From Avichristensenella sp031550455 (GTDB taxonomy: Bacteria > Bacillota > Clostridia > Christensenellales > Aristaeellaceae): a stretch of DNA of 11,400 nt. The stretch spans positions 1 through 11,400 of the forward strand of contig JAVBOQ010000313.1 of the NCBI GenBank assembly GCA_031550455.1, given 5' to 3'. Of this stretch, positions 1 to 6,879 are shown in pieces (the stretch's first letter is position 1; each line of letters begins with the position of its first letter). Both the position numbers and the translations under genes were made by a program. The notes under the pieces were generated by a model that did not search any database, had not been told where the DNA came from, and was given only the letters and a program-made list of their open reading frames with translations.

Positions 1-1
1 G

Positions 2-340
2 GAGCGCGGCAGCGCAAGCGCTGAATGGCACAGGTTATACAACACCAGGGCATGGAAACACCTGCGCGCGCAGCAGTTGCTTGAGCACCCGTTCTGCGCG
101 GCGTGCGCGGTACACAACATCAGGACGCGCGCCACGGAAGTGGATCACATACGACCGCATAAGGGCGACAGGCGCTTGTTCTATGAACGCAACAATCATC
201 AATCACTCTGCCGCTCATGCCACAGCAGAAAAACAATGCTGGAACTGCGAGCGGATAACCCCGGCGGTGTGGAGCACTCCCCCCGCCCTAAGAATGTTTT
301 CGTAACGGTTCTGGAAACCGCGGGAAGGCCTCGGGCGTGA
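2..340 (+). CDS. HNH endonuclease, packaging-associated (5' partial)
   Basis: Phage HNH nuclease of the kind encoded next to terminase genes. In HK97-like phages this protein works with the terminase to cut concatemeric DNA at cos before packaging. The reading frame is open from base 2 and the first residues in the window (WHRLYNTRAWKHLRAQQ) already match the conserved N-terminal part of the family, so the true start lies to the left. The TTG at 77 would cut this part off, so I reject it as the start. Visible motifs are a CxxC pair (CAAC), the VDHIRPHKGD strand carrying the first His, then NNHQSLCRSCHSRKT carrying the Asn, a second CxxC and the last His. The four Cys probably bind a structural zinc and the H-N-H residues a catalytic metal. 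The gene ends 50 bases before the small terminase gene. One line of it counts 27/60 G+C, well below the neighbours. Family assignment is firm; the packaging role is inferred from position. Confidence 0.92.
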   Translation, partial: ERGSASAEWHRLYNTRAWKHLRAQQLLEHPFCAACAVHNIRTRATEVDHIRPHKGDRRLFYERNNHQSLCRSCHSRKTMLELRADNPGGVEHSPRPKNVFVTVLETAGRPRA

Positions 341-375
341 GGAATGATCCCTGATCAAGACCAAAATATAACGAT

Positions 376-384
376 AAGGAGGTG
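376..384 (+). promoter_or_regulatory. Strong ribosome-binding site of small terminase gene
   Basis: The sequence AAGGAGGTG is an almost perfect Shine-Dalgarno element, six bases before the ATG at 391. It decides the start: the in-frame GTG at 382 lies inside the element and cannot be the real initiation codon. Confidence 0.85.
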
Positions 385-390
385 CGTGAG

Positions 391-891
391 ATGCCAGCGA
401 ACATTGTGGCGCTTGAAAACATGCGAAAGCACCTGACGCCGGCGGAAAGAGCCGCGCGCGCCGCCGCCGAACAGGCACTGACGCGGACGAAGGTGCGGCT
501 GGTCGCGCCGAAATACATCAAGGACGACCCGGCCGCGCTGACATATTGGCGGAGCATCGTGCGGCGCATGGAGACGATCACGCTGTTGGACGATTTGGAC
601 GCCGAAATGCTGGCGGCGTACTGCCAGATCCTTTCGCGGAGGGACGCGCTGTCCAAGTCGTGGCGGGAAGGGACGGATGCGGCGAAAGGATGCGAGGATC
701 CGGCGTTGCAACTGGCGCTGATCGGTCGGCTGGACGACACGCTCAAGCGGTTGGAGGCGCAGGAGCGGCTCGCGATCCAATACGCGGAACGGCTCGGGTT
801 GACGCCGTCCGGGCGCGTGCGGCTGGCGAAGAAACGGGCAGAGGAAAAGCAGCTTGATCCGGACGATGATCTGTACGGTGATGGCGGATGA
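391..891 (+). CDS. Terminase small subunit, P27 family
   Basis: DNA-recognition subunit of the packaging motor; it binds the packaging site and recruits the large subunit. The protein is 166 residues, normal for the P27-type family. The region around residues 48-90 (AALTYWRSIV onward) is the helical body, and residues 136-147 hold the family signature LGLTPSGRVRLA near the C terminus. The N terminus is Ala/Arg rich and the C terminus ends in an acidic run (DPDDDLYGDGG). I chose the ATG at 391 because an AAGGAGGTG ribosome-binding site sits six bases upstream. The gene overlaps the large terminase by four bases (ATGA), suggesting coupled translation. The position between HNH and large terminase supports the call. 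Confidence 0.92.
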   Translation: MPANIVALENMRKHLTPAERAARAAAEQALTRTKVRLVAPKYIKDDPAALTYWRSIVRRMETITLLDDLDAEMLAAYCQILSRRDALSKSWREGTDAAKGCEDPALQLALIGRLDDTLKRLEAQERLAIQYAERLGLTPSGRVRLAKKRAEEKQLDPDDDLYGDGG

Positions 892-2654
892 CGCATCCGG
901 TCACGCAGTACGCGCTGGACGTCGTTTACGGCGAAAAGCGCGGGCAGTGCGGCGTATGGGAAATCGCGGCGTGTCAGCGGCATCTGCACGATCTGGAACG
1001 GCAGGGCGCGGACGATTTCCCGTTCGTGTTCGACGAGACGCGCGCGGATCGCATCTTTCGGCACTACGCGAACATCGCGCGGCTGGACAAGCCCGGCGCG
1101 GTGATCGAGCTGGAAGACTGGCAGCAGTTCGACGACGGGTGCATCTTTGGCTGGGTACACAGGGAAACGGGCGTCAGGCGGTTCAAGACCGCGTACCGGA
1201 GAGTGGCGCGCGGGCACGCGAAAACGACCTGCGCGGCGGGCGTCGGGCTGTACTTCATGGCGGGCGACGCGCTGTACCCGCCGGGACGGCCCGACGAGGC
1301 GGAATACGAGGCGGAGCCGGAAGTCGTGATCTGCGCGGTCGACCGGGAACAGGCGAAAATCTGCCTGGGCGACATCCACACGATCGGCGAGAAGTCCCCC
1401 AAAATCCTAAAGCGGCTGGTGATCAAAAAGACGTTCATCCGGCACAGGACGCGCGGCGGCCGGGTGATCGCGCTGTCGAAGGACACGAAGAACAAGGACG
1501 GCGGCCGGCCCAGCGTGATCATCACCGAAGAGTGGCACGCGCACCAGGACAGCATCGTGCACGACATCGCGGTCAGCGGCATGGGCAAGAAGCGGCAGTG
1601 TCTGGAGTACATCATCACGACCGCCGGAACGGACGCGGAGAACAAGCCCTGTTACCGGGACGATCTGTTTTACAAAAAAGTGTTGTCCGGCGAGATCCGC
1701 CAGGACGACATTTTTATCATGATCCGCGAGATCGACGACGCGGACGACCCGCACGACGAAACCTGCTGGGTGAAGGCGAACCCGTTTTTCCGCAACGGGA
1801 GCGAGTACGGGAGAACGTTGCGGGACGTCGTCCGGGCGCAGCACGACACCGCGTACAACGCGGGCGACCCGGACAAGATCCGGGAGTTCCTGATCAAGCG
1901 CATGAACCGCTGGCAGGCGGACGCGGAGAACAAGTACATGTCCGGCTGCATGGAAAAGCTCAAGGCTTGCGCGGTCAGCCGGGAGGCGTTCGCGGCGCTG
2001 ACGCGCGGCACGAAGGGGCACGCGGGGTTTGACCTTGGCAAGGCGCTGGATCTGTCCGGCGTCGCGTACGCCGCGCCGCTTGCCGACGGGCGCATCGCAT
2101 TTTGCGCGCACGGGTTCATGCCACAGGAGCGGGCGACAGAGCACGAGCACAGCGACCGTGTCCCCTATAAGCACTGGGCGGCGGACGGCTGGTGCACGCT
2201 GACGCCCGGCGCGGTGACGGACAACAGCTATGTCGAGCAGTGGATTTACGAGCGAGCCGACGACTTCGGCTGGACGGTCGAGGAGGTCGATTACGACGGG
2301 CACAACGCCACGGACATGGCGATCCGGATGCGGGAGGCGCACGGCGAGGAATGGGTCGTCGAGATCCCGCAAACGTGCGCGTCGTTAAATCTCGCGACGA
2401 AGCGGCTGCGGGAGCTGATCATTCAGGGCCGGGTCGTGCACGACGGGTCGCCGCTTCTGAACTGGTGCTTTTCCAACGCGATCGAGGTGCTGAACAGCTA
2501 CGGCGACATCAAACTGTCCAAACGCCACAAGGACGACAGCCAGCGGATAGACCCGCTGGCTGCCCTGATCAACGCGCTGACGCGGCTGATCGTCAAGGTG
2601 GACGCGGGCATGACGCTGAACGACCGGGTGCTGTCCGGCGAATGGACGCTATAG
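888..2654 (+). CDS. terL: Terminase large subunit, HK97-like
   Basis: Packaging ATPase and nuclease that cuts the DNA concatemer and pumps DNA into the procapsid through the portal. The protein has 588 residues, slightly long for this group. The N-terminal ATPase carries a Walker A-like loop at about 106-114 (VARGHAKTT), a Walker B strand at about 210-217 (VIITEEWH, with E214 where Asp is usual and E215 as the likely catalytic Glu) and a coupling motif TTAGT at 244-248. The C-terminal RNase H-like nuclease has candidate metal-binding Asp residues in FDLGKALDLS (381-390), VDYDGH (467-472) and RIDPLAA (553-559). The ATG at 888 overlaps the stop of the small subunit (ATGA). The portal gene starts 22 bases after this gene stops. 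The call is secure from motifs, length and neighbours; the motif changes are commented on in the findings. Confidence 0.95.
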   Translation: MTHPVTQYALDVVYGEKRGQCGVWEIAACQRHLHDLERQGADDFPFVFDETRADRIFRHYANIARLDKPGAVIELEDWQQFDDGCIFGWVHRETGVRRFKTAYRRVARGHAKTTCAAGVGLYFMAGDALYPPGRPDEAEYEAEPEVVICAVDREQAKICLGDIHTIGEKSPKILKRLVIKKTFIRHRTRGGRVIALSKDTKNKDGGRPSVIITEEWHAHQDSIVHDIAVSGMGKKRQCLEYIITTAGTDAENKPCYRDDLFYKKVLSGEIRQDDIFIMIREIDDADDPHDETCWVKANPFFRNGSEYGRTLRDVVRAQHDTAYNAGDPDKIREFLIKRMNRWQADAENKYMSGCMEKLKACAVSREAFAALTRGTKGHAGFDLGKALDLSGVAYAAPLADGRIAFCAHGFMPQERATEHEHSDRVPYKHWAADGWCTLTPGAVTDNSYVEQWIYERADDFGWTVEEVDYDGHNATDMAIRMREAHGEEWVVEIPQTCASLNLATKRLRELIIQGRVVHDGSPLLNWCFSNAIEVLNSYGDIKLSKRHKDDSQRIDPLAALINALTRLIVKVDAGMTLNDRVLSGEWTL

Positions 2655-2662
2655 CGGGAAAC

Positions 2663-2670
2663 AGAGGTGA
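2663..2670 (+). promoter_or_regulatory. Ribosome-binding site fixing a TTG start for portal
   Basis: AGAGGTGA ends six bases before TTG at 2677. The next in-frame ATG (2695) has no comparable site, and starting there would drop the first six residues (MGLIGK), which resemble the usual portal N terminus. Confidence 0.7.
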
Positions 2671-2676
2671 AACGGA

Positions 2677-3948
2677 TTGGGACTGATCGGAAAAATGCGC
2701 GCGGCATTCCGGGCGCGGGACGAGACCGGGAAATACTTCACGCTCACCGACCCGGGCGAATGGAAGACGGGCGGGCTCGCGTTCGACGGCGCGATGACGA
2801 CGTCGATGAAGGTCAGCGCGGTCAACGCGGCGGTGGAGATCCGAAGCGACAGCGTCGGGAAGCTGCCGGTCTTCGTGATGGACAAAAGAACCAAAGGGCA
2901 TGTCGAGGGGCATTACCTGACGCGGCTGCTGGCCGACCGGCCTAACGAGGCGATGACGCCGTTCGTGATGAAAAAGCTGTTGGAGGTATGGCGGCTGCAG
3001 CGCGGGAACGCGTACCTGCTGCCGATCCGCGACGGTGCTTCGGGAAAGCCGCGCGAGCTGGTGCCCGTGCATCCGGACTGCATCACCCCGGTGCTGGACG
3101 ACAACGGCGCGCTGTGGTACGCGTGGATCAACCCGGCCACGGGCCAGTACCGAAATAAGCTGCGCAGTTGGGACGTGGTGCACCTCAAGGGCTACAGCGA
3201 GGACGGCATCACCGGCATTTCGGTGCTGTCCCGCGCGGCGCAGACGATCCGGACGGCCGCCGAGCAGCAGCGGCACGAGGGCAAGTTTTATTCGCAGAGC
3301 GCGCGGCCCAGCGGCATCCTGATGGCGGAGGCGGTCATCAACGCCGAGGCGAAGGCGGAAATCCGCAAGCAATGGGATTCGCTGTACGCGGGCGCGGACA
3401 ACGCTTTCCGCACGGCGGTTTTGGATCAGGGCCTGAAGTACCAGCAGCTTTCGCTCAGCCAGCGGGACGCGCAGTTCATCGAGAGCCGGAAGGTCGGCGT
3501 CGAGGACATCGCGCGGTTTTACGGCGTGCCGCTGTACAAGCTGCAGAGCGGGAAACAGAGCTATTCCAGTAACGAGCAGAACGCGATCGAATACGTCGTC
3601 AGCGCGCTGCACCCGACGGTGCAGCAGATCGAGGAGGAATACAGCTACAAGCTGCTGTTCGAATCGGAGCTGCGGCGCGGGCTGGAAGTGCGCGTGAACA
3701 TGAACGCGGAGCTGCGCGGCGACATGGCCGCGCGCGGCGCGTGGTACCGGATGATGCGCGAGATCGGCGCGTTCAGCGTCGACGACATTCTGGCGCTGGA
3801 GGATCAGCCGCCGGTTCCGGGCGGCGACATTCGGTACGCGAGCCTGAACTATGTGCCGCTGGACGAATTCAGGAGATTGAGCGTTGCGAGGAACGCGAAA
3901 GGAAGTGACGAGGATGCGGATCAACGAAGCCGTGAAGACGGCGCTTGA
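2677..3948 (+). CDS. Phage portal protein, HK97 family
   Basis: Forms the dodecameric ring at one capsid vertex through which DNA enters and leaves, and to which terminase and later the connector dock. The protein has 423 residues, typical of HK97-type portals. Recognisable blocks are residues 47-68 (VNAAVEIRSDSVGKLPVFVM), the usual first conserved helix and strand, residues 113-134 (YLLPIRDG through VHPD) and the segment at about 166-186 (DVVHLKGYSEDGITGISVLS). Residues 250-330 contain the stem and crown helices common to the family, including the GVPLYKLQSG loop. Translation starts at TTG 2677 behind AGAGGTGA. The last 35 bases overlap the next small gene, which uses another frame. The C-terminal residues are charged and probably disordered. 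Confidence 0.95.
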   Translation: MGLIGKMRAAFRARDETGKYFTLTDPGEWKTGGLAFDGAMTTSMKVSAVNAAVEIRSDSVGKLPVFVMDKRTKGHVEGHYLTRLLADRPNEAMTPFVMKKLLEVWRLQRGNAYLLPIRDGASGKPRELVPVHPDCITPVLDDNGALWYAWINPATGQYRNKLRSWDVVHLKGYSEDGITGISVLSRAAQTIRTAAEQQRHEGKFYSQSARPSGILMAEAVINAEAKAEIRKQWDSLYAGADNAFRTAVLDQGLKYQQLSLSQRDAQFIESRKVGVEDIARFYGVPLYKLQSGKQSYSSNEQNAIEYVVSALHPTVQQIEEEYSYKLLFESELRRGLEVRVNMNAELRGDMAARGAWYRMMREIGAFSVDDILALEDQPPVPGGDIRYASLNYVPLDEFRRLSVARNAKGSDEDADQRSREDGA

Positions 3949-4237
3949 AAGCGCGACCGGGATGCGCCGCGCGGCGTGGCCCGCCGGGTTTGGGTCGATT
4001 TACCCGTCGAACACGAGCAGCGGGTGCGTGATTCTGGGATCGCGCGCGGTCGTGCCGTTCCGGTGGCAGCCGAAGGCGGACGACCTGGCCGCCGAGGACT
4101 GGGAGGTCGACGGGCGGCAGGAGGGGCTGCTGTGCGGGAAGCGTCAGCAGGTGCCGCCGGAAGCGCCGGAGACATCGGGCGAAGCGCCGGAAGCGCCGGT
4201 GGCGGAGCGGCCCGCGAAAAAGGCGGCGAAAGCATGA
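3914..4237 (+). CDS. DUF2829 / Tad2-like protein, possible Thoeris inhibitor
   Basis: Small protein of 107 residues that does not belong to the standard head set. Residues 1-66 resemble the DUF2829 family (Pfam name: Thoeris anti-defence 2-like): an MxIxEAVKxAL start, an R-R-x-x-W patch at 18-22, and the block at 51-65, WQPKADDLAAEDWEV, which is the hallmark C-terminal signature. Characterised Tad2 proteins bind the cyclic ADP-ribose-type signal made by Thoeris ThsB and so block the defence; others in the family have unknown roles. Residues 80-107 are a Pro/Ala/Glu-rich tail ending in basic AKKAAKA, encoded by a short DNA repeat, and are not part of the family fold. The ATG at 3914 follows AAAGGAAGTGA; the in-frame TTG at 3884 has no good site. 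The gene overlaps the portal by 35 bases and the protease by four (ATGA), so it is expressed late with the head genes. Family match is from memory of the motif; function is inferred. Confidence 0.72.
   Translation: MRINEAVKTALESATGMRRAAWPAGFGSIYPSNTSSGCVILGSRAVVPFRWQPKADDLAAEDWEVDGRQEGLLCGKRQQVPPEAPETSGEAPEAPVAERPAKKAAKA
4160..4199 (+). repeat. Short direct repeat GAAGCGCCGG, three copies
   Basis: The decamer GAAGCGCCGG occurs at 4160-4169, 4181-4190 and 4190-4199 (the last two share one base). It codes the EAPE / EAPV units of the Pro/Ala/Glu tail of the Tad2-like protein. It probably arose by slippage and extends a flexible tail. Confidence 0.75.
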
Positions 4238-4971
4238 TGTATCAGCCGAAGTTCTGGAACCTGACCCGCGCGCCGGACGGCAAGGAGGCGGAGTTGCGCA
4301 TCACCGGCGACATTGTCGGCGAAGGCGACGCGGGGTTTTACGAATGGTTCGAAATGCCGCACACGACGCCGGGCGGCGTGCGCGCGCAGTTGCACGCGCT
4401 GGGCGGCGCGCCGCTGACCGTCTGGATCGACAGCTACGGCGGCGACGTGAACGCGGCTGCCTCGATCTACACGGCGCTGATGGAATACACGGGCGCGGTG
4501 ACCGTCAAAATCGAGGGCGCGGCGTATTCGGCGGCGTCGGTGATCGCGATGGCGGGCGAGAAGGTGTACATGTCGCCGCTGGCGACGATGATGATCCACA
4601 TGGCGTGGACATCCGCGCAGGACAACGCGTCCGGCCTGCGCCACGCGGCGAACATCCTGGACGAGGTCGACGAGGCGCTGATCAACGCCTACACGCTCAA
4701 AACGGGCAGGACGCGCGGCGAGATCCGCGCGCTGCTCGAAGCCGACGACAGGCGCGGAACGTGGATGAGCGCCGCCAGGGCGATTGAACTCGGATTCGCC
4801 GACGGCATGCTGTACGCGCCGGACAGCAGGGAAGCGCAGGAAAAAATTGTCGCCCGCGCGATGGCGGTATACGCGCGGACGAAGCCGCCGGAGAAACCGC
4901 CGGACCCGGAAGCGACCGATATTTGGGACACAGAAGCCGCCCGGCTGACGCTGGAGCGGCTTCGCTATTGA
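4234..4971 (+). CDS. ClpP-like head maturation protease (S14/S49 type)
   Basis: Serine protease that removes the scaffolding (delta) part of the capsid protein and other internal proteins during procapsid maturation. The protein is 245 residues with a ClpP fold. LTVWIDSYGGDVNAAASIY (61-79) is the oxyanion-side motif, S99 in IEGAAYSAAS is the likely nucleophile, H122 in TMMIHMAW the base, and an Asp in the pair D171-D172 (EADDRRGTWMSA) the third member. AIELGFADG (183-191) is the usual closing motif. Residues 215-245 form a Pro-rich linker and a short helix outside the fold. Two adjacent ATG codons (4234 and 4237) could both serve; the first overlaps the preceding stop as ATGA. The frame stays open far to the left, but that part lies over the Tad2-like gene and looks random. 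It sits directly before its substrate, the capsid gene. Confidence 0.94.
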   Translation: MMYQPKFWNLTRAPDGKEAELRITGDIVGEGDAGFYEWFEMPHTTPGGVRAQLHALGGAPLTVWIDSYGGDVNAAASIYTALMEYTGAVTVKIEGAAYSAASVIAMAGEKVYMSPLATMMIHMAWTSAQDNASGLRHAANILDEVDEALINAYTLKTGRTRGEIRALLEADDRRGTWMSAARAIELGFADGMLYAPDSREAQEKIVARAMAVYARTKPPEKPPDPEATDIWDTEAARLTLERLRY

Positions 4972-4979
4972 GGGAGGGG
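4971..4979 (+). promoter_or_regulatory. Ribosome-binding site for GTG-started capsid gene
   Basis: AGGGAGGGG overlaps the last base of the protease stop and lies five bases before the GTG at 4985. A strong site is expected for the most abundant head protein and supports the GTG start. Confidence 0.7.
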
Positions 4980-4984
4980 ACAAC

Positions 4985-6199
4985 GTGAAGAACAGGGTAT
5001 ACGAGCTGAAGAACCAGCGCCAGGAGTATGTCGGCAAGATGGAGGCCGCGATGGAAGCCCGGGACAAGGCCGCGTTTGACGCAGCGAAGGCCGAGGTCGA
5101 AAAGCTCAACGGCGAGATCGGCCAGGCGGAGGCGCTGCTGGCGGAGCAGGGCCGGTTCGACGACTGCGACCGCCGGATGGCGACGCTGCACGACACGGCG
5201 CGGGACAGGAAGCGCGAGGACGCGCAACTGTCGCGCGTGGACGCCGCGCGCAGCGGCAACGACTACGTCAACGCGTTCGCGTACGCGATCCGGAACGGCA
5301 TCGGCCTGCAGAACGGCCGCCATGTCGAAGCCTGCGCGCCGCTGTACGCGGCGCTGAAGGAGACGGGCGGCACGCCGGACGGCGCGGACGGCGGGTTCCT
5401 CGTGCCGGTCGATTTCGACACGACGATCCACGAGCTGCGCCGGGAGCTGCGCCCGCTGTCCGACCTGTTTACCGTGGAAACGGTCAACACGCTGACCGGC
5501 TGGCGCATCCTCGACACCGCGCCTATGGCCGGGTTCACGCCGGTGGACGAGATGGAGGAGATCCCCAAGGACGACCAGCCGAAGTTTTCGAAGATCGGCT
5601 ACAGCGTTAAAAAGTACGGCCTGATCGTGCCGCTGAGCGCGGAACTGATCGCGGACAACACGGCGGGCCTGATGCGGTACCTGGCCGGCTGGTTCGCGAA
5701 GAAGTCGGTGATCACGGAAAACCGGCTGCTGCTGGCGCTGCTCGCGGCGCTGACGCCCGACACCGTCACGGTGGGCGACGAGGTGAAAGCCGTCAAGCGC
5801 GCGCTGAACGTCACGCTTGACCCGTCCATTTCGGTCAACGCGTCGATCCTGACGAACCAGAGCGGTTTTTCCGCGCTGGACGAGCTGCAGGACGACAGCG
5901 GCAAGCCGCTGATGCAGCCGGTCGTCACCGACGCGACGCAATACCGGCTGCTGGGCCGCCGGGTGCGCGAGATGTCGAACCGGTTCATGGCGAACGGCGA
6001 GGGCACGGCCCCGCTGTACATCGGCGACTTCCGGCAGTTCGCGACGGTGTTCCGGCGCAAGGCGATGGAGTTGGCGACGACCGCGATCGGCGGCGACGCG
6101 TGGAAAACGGATTCGGTCGAAGTGCGCGGCATCATGCGGTTGGACGTGCAAAAGTTCGACCCCGAAGCCGTGACCGCGCTGAGCATGCCGACCGCGTAA
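4985..6199 (+). CDS. Major capsid protein, HK97 fold, with N-terminal delta domain
   Basis: Main shell subunit of the head. The protein is 404 residues and has two parts. Residues 1 to about 85 are charged and heptad-like (ELKNQRQEYVGKMEAAMEAR and on), matching the coiled-coil delta domain that acts as built-in scaffold and is cut away by the protease encoded just upstream. Residues from about 130 carry the HK97-fold signature: GGFLVPVDFDTTIHELRREL, then SDLFTVETVNTLTGWRI, and the long hairpin and spine region YGLIVPLSAELIADNT (211-226). The cleavage site probably lies at 85-130, inferred from where the coiled coil ends. The C-terminal part (GDFRQFATVFRRKAMEL to FDPEAVTALSM) is the usual end of such capsid proteins. 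Start is GTG with a strong ribosome-binding site. No separate scaffold or decoration gene is visible. Confidence 0.95.
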   Translation: MKNRVYELKNQRQEYVGKMEAAMEARDKAAFDAAKAEVEKLNGEIGQAEALLAEQGRFDDCDRRMATLHDTARDRKREDAQLSRVDAARSGNDYVNAFAYAIRNGIGLQNGRHVEACAPLYAALKETGGTPDGADGGFLVPVDFDTTIHELRRELRPLSDLFTVETVNTLTGWRILDTAPMAGFTPVDEMEEIPKDDQPKFSKIGYSVKKYGLIVPLSAELIADNTAGLMRYLAGWFAKKSVITENRLLLALLAALTPDTVTVGDEVKAVKRALNVTLDPSISVNASILTNQSGFSALDELQDDSGKPLMQPVVTDATQYRLLGRRVREMSNRFMANGEGTAPLYIGDFRQFATVFRRKAMELATTAIGGDAWKTDSVEVRGIMRLDVQKFDPEAVTALSMPTA

Positions 6200-6215
6200 C
6201 GAAGGAGGCGCGCGC

Positions 6216-6533
6216 ATGGCGACCATTGAGGGATTCCGCGCCTACGCGCGGCTGGAAGAACAGGACGAGAGCGCCGCGATCTGCTATGACGCGGCGCTCT
6301 CCTTTGCCGAATACGCCGGGATACCGCCGATGACCGACTGCCCGCTGTACGACCTGTTCGTGTACGGCGTGGCGCTGTACCAATACGAAAACAGAGGGTT
6401 TTCGCCCGCGATATCGGTCAACGCGTTTACGCAGGAAAGCTGGGTCACCCGGCAGATCGCGGGGCTGAAACAGATGCTGGAATACGGCAACGCGGCGAAA
6501 CAGACGGGAGGCGGCGCGTATGGCGGTCCGTAA
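6216..6533 (+). CDS. Head-tail connector protein, gp6-like
   Basis: Small (105 residues) mostly helical protein of the kind that forms the ring below the portal (HK97 gp6 / SPP1 gp15 role). Tyr and Ala spacing in residues 20-60 (AICYDAALSFAEYAG, then CPLYDLFVYGVALYQYENRG) matches the helix pairs of this group; ESWVTRQIAGLKQMLEY at about 73-90 is the last helix. The Gly-rich C-terminal end overlaps the next gene by 14 bases. A GAAGGAGG element at 6201-6208 stands seven bases before the ATG. The gene follows the capsid gene, the standard place for this function. Assignment is by position and helix pattern, with moderate sequence resemblance. Confidence 0.82.
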   Translation: MATIEGFRAYARLEEQDESAAICYDAALSFAEYAGIPPMTDCPLYDLFVYGVALYQYENRGFSPAISVNAFTQESWVTRQIAGLKQMLEYGNAAKQTGGGAYGGP

Positions 6534-6879
6534 CGCGGGCGAGCTGCGGCACCGGATATCGCTGGAACGGCTGGCCGACGAACAGTACGACGAGGACGGG
6601 CACCCGATCACGGCGGACGGGATATGGGAGCCGGTCAAAACGGTCTGGGCGCTGGCGCGGGACGTCAGCGGCAAGGAGTTTTTCGAGGCGCACGCGACGC
6701 AGGCGCTCGACGTGGTGACGTTTGAAACGCGGGCGCTGCGCGGCACGCCGGTGGACAACAGTTGGAGCGTGGTGTTCCGGGGCGTGCGGTACTATGTGAT
6801 CCACATCAACCACCGGGATTACAAGGGGCTTTGGTGGGAGATCCGGACGACTGCGGTCAGGGCGGAGGTGAGGACGTGA
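6520..6879 (+). CDS. Phage head closure protein (head-tail joining)
   Basis: Probable stopper ring that closes the connector after packaging (SPP1 gp16-like, Phage_H_T_join family). It has 119 residues. Features match the family: an N-terminal ELRHRISLERL strand, the W-x-x-V-x-x-V-W-A block at about 38-46 (WEPVKTVWALA) followed by DVSGKEFFEAHA, the central VTFETRALRGTPVDNSW hairpin and the closing VRYYVIHINHRDYKGLWWEI strands. The ATG at 6520 has GGGAGG nine bases upstream inside the end of the preceding gene, overlapping it by 14 bases. Its stop shares bases with the next start (GTGA). Confidence 0.9.
   Translation: MAVRNAGELRHRISLERLADEQYDEDGHPITADGIWEPVKTVWALARDVSGKEFFEAHATQALDVVTFETRALRGTPVDNSWSVVFRGVRYYVIHINHRDYKGLWWEIRTTAVRAEVRT

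Noticed and set aside
288..1379. Long reverse-strand open frame opposite the terminases (363 codons)
   Set aside because: Shadow of GC-rich coding DNA: the product is Arg/Ala/Val-rich without recognisable motifs, has no ribosome-binding site, and lies fully over well-supported small and large terminase genes.
854..2032. Second + strand frame of 392 codons within the large terminase
   Set aside because: Arg/Gly-rich out-of-frame reading; the overlapping frame carries all terminase motifs.
2593..3924. Long reverse-strand frame opposite the portal (443 codons)
   Set aside because: Composition artefact over a secure portal gene; similar reverse frames at 7136-8263 and 8679-9551 were rejected for the same reason.
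3976..4233. N-terminal extension of the protease gene to a start at 3976
   Set aside because: The added 86 residues are random-looking and overlie the Tad2-like frame, which has a family motif; the ATGA overlap at 4234 is the natural start.
4697..6226. Very long reverse-strand open frame opposite the capsid gene (509 codons)
   Set aside because: Same cause. The + strand frame encodes a clear HK97-fold capsid, and the reverse product is His/Arg/Val-rich with no family resemblance.
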